The translations under genes and the position numbers were made by a program. DNA of 64,000 nt, from assembly GCF_039544305.1 (NCBI RefSeq), contig NZ_BAABLK010000035.1, forward strand, positions 52,937 through 116,936, written 5' to 3'. This document shows, in pieces, positions 36,821 to 45,647 of the stretch. Source of the DNA: Paeniglutamicibacter antarcticus_C. GTDB lineage: Bacteria > Actinomycetota > Actinomycetes > Actinomycetales > Micrococcaceae. Below the pieces are notes generated by a model. That model was given only the letters and a program-made list of their open reading frames with translations, was not told the DNA's origin and did not search any database. The stretch's first letter is position 1, and every line of letters starts with the position of its first letter.

Positions 36821-39800
36821 TTGAGTTTTGGCAACGACAGCCCCTTCGGTGGCCCTCCAGGTGGCCCCGAAGGGCGTCCCGACCCGCAGCCGCAGCGGGG
36901 ACGTAAATCCCCGCTGATGCCCACGATCATCGTGATCGGCATCCTGGTCGCGATTTTCGTGTTCGTCACCAGCATCTATGCAGACGTGCTCTGGTACAAC
37001 CAGCTTGGTTTCCAACGCGTGTTCTGGACCGAGTACCTGGCAAAGGCGGGCATCTTTGTCGCCGCCTTCCTGCTCATGGGCTTCGCCATCTGGATTTCGC
37101 TGCGCCTGGCATACCGCTCGCGTCCGGTCTACGCGCCGGACGGGCAACGCCAGGACACGATGTCCAAGTACCAGTCGCAGCTGGAGCCGATGCGCCGCCT
37201 GCTGATGATCGGTGTTCCCGTGGTCATCGGCATCTTCGCCGCCACGGCGGTCACCTCGCAGTGGAAAGAGGTGCTGCTGTTCTTCAACCAGGTCGATTTC
37301 GGTGAGAAGGATCCGCAGTTCGGGCTGGACCTGTCCTTCTACATGTTCTCCCTGCCATTCATCGGCCTGCTGAGCGGCTACCTGATCTCGGTGGTTCTCA
37401 TCGCCGGAATCGCCGGCCTGCTGACCCACTACCTCTACGGCGGAATCCGCATCGAGGAGCGCGGCGGCGTCGTCATCGGCAAGCCCGCGCGCATCCACAT
37501 CGCCGTGGTTGCCGTGGCGTTCCTGCTCTTGCAGGCAGTGAACTTCTGGGTCGACCGTTACTCCACGTTGCTCGGCCAGGACGGCCGCGTCGCCGGTGCC
37601 CTGTACACGGACGTGCACGCAGTGATCCCGACCAAGACAATCCTTGCCATTGCCGCCGCGCTGGTTGCCGTGACGTTCATCGTTGCCGCCATCATGGGGC
37701 GTTGGCGTCTGCCGATCATCGGTACCGCGATGCTGCTGGTGACGGTCATCGTCGCCGGCGGGATCTACCCGTTCATCGTGCAGCAGTACCAGGTCAAGCC
37801 GTCTGAAAAGACGCTTGAACGCGAGTACATCAAGAAAAATATCGACATGACGCGCAAGGCCTACGGCCTGGATGTGGTGGAAGAAACCAACTACGACGTC
37901 AAGTTGAACCCGCAGAAGAATGCGTTGGCCAAGGACAGTGCGACGACCACGAACATCCGCCTGCTGGATCCGAACCTGGTCGCGGCCGCGTTTGACCAGT
38001 TGCAGCAGTTCCGCACGTACTACAAGTTCACCAACACCTTGAACGTTGACCGCTACGAGATCGACGGCAAGACCGAAGACACCGTCATCGGTGTGCGCGA
38101 ACTGAACGTGGACCCGGGGGATACCTGGGTCAACCAGCACATCACCTACACCCACGGCTACGGCGTGGTCGCAGCATTCGGCAACCGCGTGGCCGCCGGT
38201 GGCCGCCCCGACTTCATGCTCAGCGGCATCCCGACAACCGGTGTGCTGGCCAACGACGACACCTATGAACCGCGGATCTACTTCGGCGAGTTGTCTCCGG
38301 ACTACTCGATCGTCGGCGGACCCGAGGGCTGGGACCCGCGTGAGCTTGACCGTCCGGCCTCCGGCTCGGGCAGCGAGGACACCCGCAACACCTTCTCCGG
38401 TGACGGGGGACCCTCGGTGGGCAACCTCTTCAACCGCTTGGTCTACTCGTTGAAGTTCGGCTCCACGGACCTCTTGCTCTCTGATGCCATCAACGAAGAC
38501 TCGCAGATCCTCTACGACCGCAACCCGAAGGATCGCGTTGAGAAGGTCGCTCCGTACCTGACCGTTGATTCCAACGCCTACCCGGCTATCGTCGATGGAC
38601 GCGTGCAGTGGATCGTGGATGCCTACACGACCTCGAAGAACTACCCGTACTCCAAGCAGCAGGCACTGGACTCGGCGGTCACCGACTCGTTGACCGGCGG
38701 TACCCGCGCTGTGGCCCAGACGGGGCAGATCAACTACATCCGCAACTCGGTCAAGGCGACCGTCGATGCCTATGACGGCTCGGTGACGCTCTACGCGTGG
38801 GAACCTGACGAGCCGGTGCTGCAGGCATGGCAGAAGGTCTTCCCGACGAACATCAAGTCCTTCGAAGACATGTCTTCCGATCTGATGAGCCACGTGCGTT
38901 ACCCCGAGGACCTGTTCAAGGTTCAGCGCGAGTTGCTTGCCACGTACCACATGACTGATCCGGGCGGCTTCTACGACGCCAACGATGCATGGTCCGTGCC
39001 CGGAGACCCGACGCAGTCCAACGCGAACGTCAAGCAGCCCCCGTACTACCTGTCGCTGAAGATGCCGAAGCAGGAGAAGGAAGCCTTCTCGCTGACCTCG
39101 ACTTTCATTCCGCAGACAGCTCCCGGCGGCCAGCAGCGTAACGTGCTGTTCGGCTTCCTGGCGGCAGACGCCGATGCCGGAAACAAGGCAGGTGTCAAGG
39201 CCGACGGTTACGGAAAGCTTCGCCTGCTGGCCATCCCTCGTGAGCTCAGTGTTCCCGGTCCGGGACAGGCCCAGCAGAACTTCGACTCCAACGCCACTGT
39301 TTCCCAGGCGTTGAACCTGTTGCGCCAGGGCGCATCCGAAGTGAAGAACGGCAACCTGCTTTCGCTGCCGGTCGGTGGCGGTATCCTCTACGTCCAGCCG
39401 GTCTACGTCCAGTCCTCCGGTCAGACCTCGTACCCGACGCTGCGCAAGGTGCTTGTTGCCTTCGGAGACAAGGTGGGCTTCGCCGACACCCTCGCAGAAG
39501 CCTTGGACCAGGTGTTCCAGGGAACCTCCGGTGCGGTGACAAGTGAAACCGACAAGGGTGGAACCACCACCGACCCAGGGGCGCCACCTCTCGATCTGAC
39601 GGTTGAGCAGCAGCTTAGCGATGCACTCAGTGACGCCAACGATGCAATCAAGGCGGGCCAGAAGGCCCTTGCCGATGGCGACTTCGGCAAGTACGGCGCC
39701 GAGCAGACCAAGCTGCAGAGCGCCCTTGAGCGCGCAACCAAGGCGCAGGACGAGTTGACCGGTGCACCTGCACCGACCGATGCACCCGACGCCGCAGCAC

Positions 39801-39862
39801 CGGATGCCGAGGCTCCGGCCGAGGGCACCCCGGCACCGGCCGAGGGCACTCCGGCACCGTAA
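36821..39862 (+). CDS. UPF0182 (COG1615) large membrane protein
   Basis: This 1013-residue protein has about seven transmembrane segments in the first 330 residues, followed by a long extracellular part and a Pro/Ala/Glu-rich C-terminal tail (EAPAEGTPAPAEG near the end). The sequences YADVLWYNQLGFQRVFWTEY and GGIYPFIVQQYQVKPSEKTLE are typical of the COG1615 family. The TTG at 36821 has GAGGT 6 bases before it and leads directly into the conserved N-terminus MSFGND. The family is widespread in Actinobacteria, with no assigned function. In Mtb its homologue is the Rv3193c neighbour of the PDZ protease, as here. A 13-base hairpin follows. Confidence 0.93.
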   Translation: MSFGNDSPFGGPPGGPEGRPDPQPQRGRKSPLMPTIIVIGILVAIFVFVTSIYADVLWYNQLGFQRVFWTEYLAKAGIFVAAFLLMGFAIWISLRLAYRSRPVYAPDGQRQDTMSKYQSQLEPMRRLLMIGVPVVIGIFAATAVTSQWKEVLLFFNQVDFGEKDPQFGLDLSFYMFSLPFIGLLSGYLISVVLIAGIAGLLTHYLYGGIRIEERGGVVIGKPARIHIAVVAVAFLLLQAVNFWVDRYSTLLGQDGRVAGALYTDVHAVIPTKTILAIAAALVAVTFIVAAIMGRWRLPIIGTAMLLVTVIVAGGIYPFIVQQYQVKPSEKTLEREYIKKNIDMTRKAYGLDVVEETNYDVKLNPQKNALAKDSATTTNIRLLDPNLVAAAFDQLQQFRTYYKFTNTLNVDRYEIDGKTEDTVIGVRELNVDPGDTWVNQHITYTHGYGVVAAFGNRVAAGGRPDFMLSGIPTTGVLANDDTYEPRIYFGELSPDYSIVGGPEGWDPRELDRPASGSGSEDTRNTFSGDGGPSVGNLFNRLVYSLKFGSTDLLLSDAINEDSQILYDRNPKDRVEKVAPYLTVDSNAYPAIVDGRVQWIVDAYTTSKNYPYSKQQALDSAVTDSLTGGTRAVAQTGQINYIRNSVKATVDAYDGSVTLYAWEPDEPVLQAWQKVFPTNIKSFEDMSSDLMSHVRYPEDLFKVQRELLATYHMTDPGGFYDANDAWSVPGDPTQSNANVKQPPYYLSLKMPKQEKEAFSLTSTFIPQTAPGGQQRNVLFGFLAADADAGNKAGVKADGYGKLRLLAIPRELSVPGPGQAQQNFDSNATVSQALNLLRQGASEVKNGNLLSLPVGGGILYVQPVYVQSSGQTSYPTLRKVLVAFGDKVGFADTLAEALDQVFQGTSGAVTSETDKGGTTTDPGAPPLDLTVEQQLSDALSDANDAIKAGQKALADGDFGKYGAEQTKLQSALERATKAQDELTGAPAPTDAPDAAAPDAEAPAEGTPAPAEGTPAP

Positions 39863-39886
39863 GGCGCCGGCTATCCGCGAGTGAAA

Positions 39887-39923
39887 GGTGTCGCCCTGCC
39901 GGGTATGTGAGCAGGGCGACACC
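39887..39923 (+). terminator. Terminator after UPF0182 gene
   Basis: GGTGTCGCCCTGC (39887-39899) pairs with its complement (39911-39923), 13 pairs, 25 bases after the stop codon. No long T-run follows. Confidence 0.7.
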
Positions 39924-39972
39924 GCTGGGATTTGCTTCGAAGTCTCCCCATCGGCGATGATTGATATATCGC

Positions 39973-40046
39973 CGCGGGGTGGAGCAGTTCGGTAGCTCGC
40001 CGGGCTCATAACCCGGAGGTCGCAAGTTCAAATCTTGCCCCCGCCA
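39973..40046 (+). tRNA. tRNA-fMet (CAT), copy 1
   Basis: The 74-base cloverleaf has anticodon CAT at 40007-40009. It reads as an initiator tRNA: the first base C1 is unpaired with position 72, and the anticodon stem has the three consecutive G:C pairs (CCGGG / CCCGG). No CCA is encoded at the 3' end. A rho-independent terminator follows directly. Confidence 0.95.
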
Positions 40047-40051
40047 CGAAT

Positions 40052-40087
40052 AAAGACCCCGACCAGGGAAACCCGGTCGGGGTCTTT
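40052..40087 (+). terminator. Terminator of tRNA-fMet copy 1
   Basis: AAAGACCCCGACC (40052-40064) pairs with GGTCGGGGTCTTT (40075-40087), followed by a T-rich tract (GCTTTGTTTT). Confidence 0.9.
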
Positions 40088-40328
40088 GCTTTGTTTTGGC
40101 CCCGCTTTGGGCGATTCGTCCGTATACGCTGTCGGGGCCGGTCCCTTCGGATGCCGGCGATGATCCCGGTTGCCCGGCCCAGCGGTTTCGCCGAGAACGA
40201 TCTTCGGCGATGCTAGCGATCCACCGATGGGCTTCAGCAGTCATAACTACCGTCTGGGATCGGAAATCGACGGAATTGCCCTCCGATTAGGTACGAAGTA
40301 TTCACACTGCTAATGTTGTATTTACCGA

Positions 40329-40402
40329 CGCGGGGTGGAGCAGTTCGGTAGCTCGCCGGGCTCATAACCCGGAGGTCGCAAGTTCAAATCTTGCCCCCGC
40401 CA
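40329..40402 (+). tRNA. tRNA-fMet (CAT), copy 2
   Basis: Identical over the full 74 bases to the copy 356 bases upstream, with the anticodon at 40363-40365. It has the same initiator features and its own terminator. Flanking sequences differ, so the repeat ends at the gene. Confidence 0.95.
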
Positions 40403-40407
40403 CGAAA

Positions 40408-40443
40408 AAGGTTCCGTGGTCCTGAAAAGGACCACGGAACCTT
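40408..40443 (+). terminator. Terminator of tRNA-fMet copy 2
   Basis: AAGGTTCCGTGGTCC (40408-40422) pairs with its complement (40429-40443), loop TGAAAA, then ACTTTTT. Sequence differs from that of the first terminator. Confidence 0.9.
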
Positions 40444-40648
40444 ACTTTTTAAGAACATGCAGTGCTTCTTCGCATTCAAGTCCCGCGATCGATCCTTTCC
40501 GTCTTGGGCCGGCAACCCAAGAAAACGGGGAAATGCCGATCGACCTGTTGTTTTGCCTTACAGCAGGGCTGAGGTCATAGACTTGAGCAGTAAGTGGTCG
40601 GCTTGGAAAATGTCGAGCATTGTCGAGTCCATGTGAGGTAAGGCCAAC

Positions 40649-42196
40649 ATGCCGAAGCAGCCAGCGTCAAAGAACGATGTGCCAGCAAAGGACACCGTCG
40701 TGCCCGACGCGGCAGGTGAGAAGCCTGCCAAGGCCACCGGAGCACCAAAACAGCCAGAAACGGTCACGGTTCCCGTGGGCAAGGATCCCGCGACAACGCC
40801 GAAGCCCATGGCCAGTGGCCCAATGAACGACACTGTGAAAAAGGGTGCGGTCGGGGAGAGAGACACCAAGCCGGGCAGCCAAGCCGGTTCCAAGGACTCC
40901 CAGGCGCATCCTGCCAAGGCCCAAGCCACGGAAGCAAGAGCCAACCCAACTCCTGGCGATAGCGCCCACAAGAGCGCAGCCAAGACGTCTCCCGCCCCGT
41001 CCCCAGGCAAGCAGAGCGCCTTCACTTCCAAGGAATCGGCAGCCAAGTGGCCCCAGGCGTCCAGCAAGAATGCTGGAAATGCGATGTCCGCGGACCGGCC
41101 AGCCAAGAACGCGGTGGATGCCAAGACGCCGACCAAGAATCCAGCGGTTCCCGGGAATGAATCGGCAGTACCCAAGACCGGCGCTTCCGCACCGAACCCA
41201 AAGGGCGCAGGGGCTCCCAATCCGGTAGCCACGTCGGATACGAAGCCCGTCCAGGCCGAGGCCGCCAAAGCCCAGTCAATGGCTGCAAAACCAGATGCAG
41301 CCTCTATCAGCAAGCCTGGCAAACTGGCGGCGAAGGCCCCGGCGACTTCCACGGAGCCAAACAAGCAATCCACCGCCAAGAGTGAACCGAACCCGGGCAA
41401 GGATTCGGCCGGAACCAAGACGGTGTCCGCGACGCCGACACCCAAGAACGGCGCGGATCCTAAACCGGCACCCAAGCCAACCTCGAAGGCAGTCCTGGCA
41501 GTGGACCCCAATCAGGCCCAGGCAGAAGCCGGCGAGCCGGTGGCAGCGGCTCCGGCCACCTCGAGCAAGCCAGGAACGAAGGAACCCGCCCCTGCGAACT
41601 TCGCCGAAAAACGCGACCCTTTTACTGCGAAGAAACCAGGAGCAAAAACAGGGTTGGCGGCGGAAGCGACTCCTGTTGCCGCAGCGGGCACCGAATCCGC
41701 AACGCCGTTGACCGGTGATAAACGCGCAGTGCCTGTCGATAGGTCCGTGGAAGCAGCGCCAATGGCGCAATCGACGCCGGGGAAACCCACCGGCAAGCCG
41801 TCAAAGGGAGCTTCGCGCGGCCTGATGATGGCGTTGATGATCGTCTCGTTCATCTTGGAAGTCGCATTGTTGGGTGCCGTGGCTATTTGGGGCATGGCGG
41901 AGCTTCCGTTCAGTCCGGCCGTGGCTGTCATCATCACCGTCGTGCCGCTGGTCATCCTGTGGGCCGTTTTCATGTCGCCCAAGGCGAGCCTGCGACTGCC
42001 CCAGCCTTTCCACGCGGTCACGGCGCACGTGCTGTTCGCGGTAGGTGCGGGGTTGTTGGCACTTTCGGGCCAGCCGGTGTTGGCCATCTGCATGGGTGTT
42101 CTGATCGCTATCAGCCTTGCCCTGACGGTTGCCGTGCGCGGACAGAACGTCGCGGGTCGCCCGCCGAAGGGCACCGGGCGCCGCGCTGCCCGCTGA
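40649..42196 (+). CDS. Disordered Ala/Pro/Lys-rich protein with C-terminal YrdB (DUF2568) membrane domain
   Basis: Residues 1 to about 385 are a low-complexity region of Lys, Ala, Pro, Ser and Thr with recurring AKAP/KPGT-type segments and no globular motifs. Residues about 390-505 form four hydrophobic segments, with SFILEVALLGAVAIWGMAEL, FMSPKASLRLP and CMGVLIAISLALTVAV, matching the YrdB/DUF2568 pattern. The ATG at 40649 has AGGTAAGG upstream and starts the low-complexity part directly. YrdB itself has no known function. The long charged tail would face one side of the membrane; which side, and what it binds (wall polymer or nucleic acid), is unknown. Confidence 0.75.
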   Translation: MPKQPASKNDVPAKDTVVPDAAGEKPAKATGAPKQPETVTVPVGKDPATTPKPMASGPMNDTVKKGAVGERDTKPGSQAGSKDSQAHPAKAQATEARANPTPGDSAHKSAAKTSPAPSPGKQSAFTSKESAAKWPQASSKNAGNAMSADRPAKNAVDAKTPTKNPAVPGNESAVPKTGASAPNPKGAGAPNPVATSDTKPVQAEAAKAQSMAAKPDAASISKPGKLAAKAPATSTEPNKQSTAKSEPNPGKDSAGTKTVSATPTPKNGADPKPAPKPTSKAVLAVDPNQAQAEAGEPVAAAPATSSKPGTKEPAPANFAEKRDPFTAKKPGAKTGLAAEATPVAAAGTESATPLTGDKRAVPVDRSVEAAPMAQSTPGKPTGKPSKGASRGLMMALMIVSFILEVALLGAVAIWGMAELPFSPAVAVIITVVPLVILWAVFMSPKASLRLPQPFHAVTAHVLFAVGAGLLALSGQPVLAICMGVLIAISLALTVAVRGQNVAGRPPKGTGRRAAR

Positions 42197-42429
42197 CAGA
42201 GCACCAGGAGGCTCCTTTGGCGGGAGCCAACGAGGAACGTGTACGCACTTACGCAGCGTGCCATGGGGCGGCCCTAGCGGATGCCCGAACGCCATGGCGG
42301 GGACGGCGAACGCCCTCAACCACCGACTTGGCCCAGGTGGCGTTTGCACGGCCCATGTCGCCGGGAATCCAGCGAGGCCAACGAGATTCCGGAGGGTGGC
42401 CTTGCCTGTCCCCGAAATGATCCTTGTGG

Positions 42430-43071
42430 CTAGTTGTCCCGGTGCATTGGAAGCACCCACAACATTGTTGCGTCTACGTTGCTGATCTGGTGGTGTGGCA
42501 GGGTAATGATGGCCCCGGGGCAGATGCCAAGTCCGGCGCACAGGCGCAGGAAGGCGGGATCTTCGTCACTGATCCGCGAGATGCGGGCCTCGGTGGGTGC
42601 GCCGTCGGCTTGGAACCGGTCCAAGCGGATCGCCGGGGGCTTCTTCATGCTCCCGTCGGGCCCGGGGATCGGGTCTCCATGCGGATCCGAGGCGGGGTTG
42701 CCCAGGCGCGCAGCCAACGCCTCGATGAAGCGGATCGAGACCGTGTGCTCGAGTCGGTCGGCCTCCTCGTGCACTTCATCCCAGCCGTATCCCAGTTCCC
42801 TGAGCAGGAAGGTCTCGATGAGTCGGTGGCGCCGGACCACGCCCAGTGCGGCCAGTCGTCCGGCGTCGGTGAAGGAAATGGCTCCGTACGGGGGATGGAC
42901 CAACAGGTCCTTGCCGGCCAGCTTGGAGACCATTGAGGTTGCAGAGGCCGGGGCCACTCCGAGCTGGATGGCAATACTTCCGGTGGTGACGGGATCGTCT
43001 TCCCATTCGGTCAGTGAATAGAGGGCCTTGAGGTAGTTTTCCTCACTGGGGGTTAGCGCAGCCGGGCTCAT
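42430..43071 (-). CDS. DtxR-family metal-dependent regulator
   Basis: This 213-residue repressor has the DtxR/MntR winged-helix (VTTGSIAIQLGVAPASATSMVSKL near residue 30), the metal/dimerisation domain with EVHEEADRLEHTVSIRFIEALA, and a C-terminal SH3-like domain. The metal ligand cluster (E, H, and C or D) is in the second domain; ligand identities at the exact positions were not assigned. Family members respond to Fe(II) or Mn(II). Its start shares a base with the stop of the hisN-like gene (TAATG), so both are co-transcribed on the minus strand. Confidence 0.9.
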   Translation of the reverse strand: MSPAALTPSEENYLKALYSLTEWEDDPVTTGSIAIQLGVAPASATSMVSKLAGKDLLVHPPYGAISFTDAGRLAALGVVRRHRLIETFLLRELGYGWDEVHEEADRLEHTVSIRFIEALAARLGNPASDPHGDPIPGPDGSMKKPPAIRLDRFQADGAPTEARISRISDEDPAFLRLCAGLGICPGAIITLPHHQISNVDATMLWVLPMHRDN

Positions 43072-43871
43072 TAGCGTCCGGCGTTCAGGATTTCCAGTGC
43101 GGCGTCGTGAACCAAGCCGTTGCTCGCTACTGCGTTTCCGCCGTTGCAGCCATCGACGCCTTCAACCGAGGTGAACCGACCGCCGGCCTCGCGCACGATG
43201 GGGACCAAAGCCGCCATGTCGTAGAGGCTTAATTCAGGTTCGCACGCCAGATCGACGGTTCCCTCGGCAACCATGCAATAGGACCAAAAGTCTCCGTAGG
43301 CCCGGGTACGCCACAGCGAGTCCGTCAGCTCGATGAAGTTATCCCGTTGATCGCGCTCTTTCCACCCTGAGAGGGAGGAATAGGACAGCGAGGCGTCCTC
43401 GATCTTGGCCACCGAAGAGACCTGGAGCTTGTGGGCCCTGGACATGGAGCGCCCGGTGTAGGCGCCCATGTCCTTCGCTGCCCACCAGCGGCGGTTCAGT
43501 GCAGGGGCCGAGACGAGTCCGACAACCGGCTCCCCGTCATCGAGCAGGGCGATTAGCGTAGCCCAAACGGGCACGCCACGAATAAAGTTCTTGGTTCCGT
43601 CGATCGGGTCGATGACCCAGTGCCGGGTTGACTTGCCGGTTGTCCCGAATTCCTCGCCGGTGATCGCATCACGCGGACGAGCTCGGGAGATGTGTGAGCG
43701 TATTGCTTCCTCAGCAGCCTTGTCCGCATCCGTGACCGGTGTCAGGTCAGGCTTGGTCTCCACGACCAGGTCGACGGCGTTGAATCGCGAGAGGGTCAGG
43801 GCATCGACCGAGTCAGCGATGACGTGCGCCAGGCGCAGGTCATCGTTGTAGGTCATCACATCGGTGTTCAT
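43071..43871 (-). CDS. hisN: Inositol-monophosphatase-family phosphatase (HisN-like)
   Basis: This 266-residue protein of the IMPase superfamily has the metal site ITGEEFG near residue 70, VIDPIDGTKNFIRGVP near residue 85, and the third ligand in PELSLYDMAALVPIVREAGG. This sequence type matches histidinol-phosphatase HisN of actinobacteria, the missing step of histidine synthesis in this group; inositol-phosphate or CysQ-like activity is an alternative. I place the start at the ATG at 43871; another in-frame ATG at 43856 precedes TYNDDLRLAH and is also possible. Confidence 0.83.
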   Translation of the reverse strand: MNTDVMTYNDDLRLAHVIADSVDALTLSRFNAVDLVVETKPDLTPVTDADKAAEEAIRSHISRARPRDAITGEEFGTTGKSTRHWVIDPIDGTKNFIRGVPVWATLIALLDDGEPVVGLVSAPALNRRWWAAKDMGAYTGRSMSRAHKLQVSSVAKIEDASLSYSSLSGWKERDQRDNFIELTDSLWRTRAYGDFWSYCMVAEGTVDLACEPELSLYDMAALVPIVREAGGRFTSVEGVDGCNGGNAVASNGLVHDAALEILNAGR

Positions 43872-44201
43872 GTGGTTAAACCTATCCCACGGGGGGTCAT
43901 CAGGTTCGCAGGAAACCGGGTACGGCGGAGTAAATCGACTCCAAGACATGTTGCGCGGGCCCCGCCAGGGCGCCAGTGCTTCGTGGGGGAAGTGCTGGCG
44001 CACGAGTGTTGGGTTTTGGCGGTTGCATCAACCGGCCCACTCCAAGAGATGGATCAACCGTGGGAAAGCGAAGAACATGCCCTGAGCGATTCGTTCAGGC
44101 TCCCGATGCCGCACGGCATCTTCACACGCGAGTGAATGGTGGTTCGCCATGAAGAAACCTGTGAGACTGGGCGCCATGGCGACGGCAGGAGGAGACTAGC
44201 C
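43872..44201. other. Intergenic, no gene recognised
   Basis: About 330 bases precede the decayed genes. No coding frame with family features was seen on either strand. An AGGAGGAG-type ribosome site at its right end (near 44189) belongs to the lipoprotein remnant. Confidence 0.5.
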
Positions 44202-44630
44202 ATGAACAAGAAAACTTGGATACCTGCGATCATCTTGTGCAGCGTGGTCGTTTCAAGCACCGGATGTACGCAGCAGTAAGTTCCCGGGTCAGAAATACGC
44301 TCGTTCCTGGCGACGCAGCGAGGCCCGGAGGACGCTTAAACGTTCATCCCCGAGATTGAGGGACTTGACGCAGAATCCAGCAGGGTAGTCGGTGTCGTCG
44401 GTACCCTTCGCTATTTCGTTGCTGGGTACGGGGCCTCGGGAGGCTGCCTGATCATCGTGGACTCGGCGAGAGATGCCGCGGTGGCAACATGCAGCAACGA
44501 CCTGATCGGCCTGGAGAAAACAGATTCCCGGGTCGGTGGGGCAGAAGTCGTGACCAGCGGCGAGGAGGTCCTGGACGGTTGGGTGAGCCTCAGCGATTTC
44601 CTGGTCGTGAATCCGGACGCGACCCATTAG
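44202..44630 (+). pseudogene. Lipoprotein gene with two in-frame stops
   Basis: A frame of 143 codons opens with MNKKTWIPAIILCSVVVSSTGCTQQ, a near-perfect lipoprotein signal with its cysteine, and then meets TAA at 44277. The same frame resumes, meets another TAA at 44337, and continues for 97 codons to TAG at 44628, with a plausible protein sequence including RYFVAGYGASGGCLIIVD and WVSLSDFLVVNPDAT. An AGGAGGAG-like ribosome site precedes the ATG, so the N-terminus was once translated. The 25-residue peptide up to the first stop may still be made. I do not recognise the family. Confidence 0.75.
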
Positions 44631-44719
44631 CGCGAATCCATGATCCGTCCACGACCCGTGGATACTGTTCCGGCCCCTGGGCGGCCGGCGCGGCGGCATA
44701 TTCACGGACCATAAAAGAA

Positions 44720-45181
44720 GTGATACGGGTGCGAGGGTACCGGAACCTCAGCGCCACGGAACTGGATGGCATCGAACGGCTTTTTGATCGTGGGTACCAA
44801 CGAGTTCGGCTCTCGGAACCCCGATGCTCCATAGGGATATTCGCCAGCAGGCACACATCATGGGGTTCCATGGGCAGGCGCTGGTTGCGCATGTCGGCTT
44901 CCGGTCCCGCCCGAGCATAGTGGGTGGTGACGAGGTCGCAACGGCTGGAACGGGGAGGAGTCCTGTCCGATGGGGGCTCACGCGGTACCGGCCTCGGGGG
45001 GACGAGCAATCCGGGATGCCCAACAGGCGATGCGGGATGAAGCCGGGGTCGACTTTGGATTTCTCGGGTGGCGCAGGGTTGTCATGCCGTTCTATCTGTC
45101 CGCGGGTGGATTCAGGTCCACGCCACGGAACGGTGTTTGTCTCTCGTGGACCAGGGAGCCATCAGGGTGTCCCACGACTGA
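44720..45181 (+). pseudogene. GNAT acetyltransferase, frameshifted
   Basis: An acetyltransferase of about 154 residues is readable only by joining four segments. Part 1 (about 44720-44825) gives NLSATELDGIERLFDRGY. Part 2 (44825-44970) gives GFHGQALVAHVGF and EVATAGTG. Part 3 (44985-45115) gives AIRDAQQAMRD, DFGFLGWRRVVMPFYLSAG. Part 4 ends in VHATERCLSLVDQGAI. Each join needs a one-base loss (frames 2 to 1 to 0 to 2), near 44825, 44970 and 45115. The pattern fits the GNAT fold, closest in my reading to AAC(2')-type aminoglycoside acetyltransferases, but the precise substrate is unclear. It is certainly broken. Confidence 0.75.
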
Positions 45182-45647
45182 CCGATTCCCGTACGCTCTT
45201 CCAAACCCAACTCGAGCCAGTGGTCCGACGGCGAAATCGATCTACGGGGTACGCCCTTGATGAAGCGGACTCAAGTCCCATCAAGAGTCCCATCAAGCCA
45301 GATGCCTGGGGTGCGTGCCGAGCTTATCCCCGCGAGTGCCTTCGCCCAGGCTGTCGGCTTGCGAAACGGCGTGCTGTTTTCTCGGCGGTTTCCGCGACGA
45401 ACCCGATAGGCGGTTCAGTGCCGCGCCTGTCGAGAGGCCCCTGGGAACTTCCCTGGATCTCGCTTGCCAAGATCGTATCCCGCGGGGCGACCCTGGACGT
45501 ACCCACCAGTGTCGGCACGTGCATTGGTGATCCCGCACCATCGGCGTCACGGCTTTCGAACCGTTGACACCATCCTTGGCCGGGCTTGACCGTATGGACT
45601 GTGACCTGAATCATCTTTCAGATTCATCAATGCGAAGGGTCGGGAAG
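45182..45647. other. Intergenic decay zone
   Basis: About 470 bases contain only short open stretches in several frames. A run ending near 45567 (frame giving LPWISLAKIVSRGATLDVP) might be a remnant, but I cannot assign it to a family. Confidence 0.4.

Noticed and set aside
36773..40009. Very long minus-strand open frame (1078 codons)
   Set aside because: It lies opposite the UPF0182 gene and its low-complexity Gln/Gly/His/Arg-rich translation is the usual shadow of a high-GC gene.
39973..40402. Attachment site of a prophage in the duplicated tRNA
   Set aside because: No integrase or phage genes nearby, and the repeat covers the whole tRNA rather than a 3' part.
45182..45567. Possible further gene remnant
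   Set aside because: Short plausible stretches only, with no recognised family.
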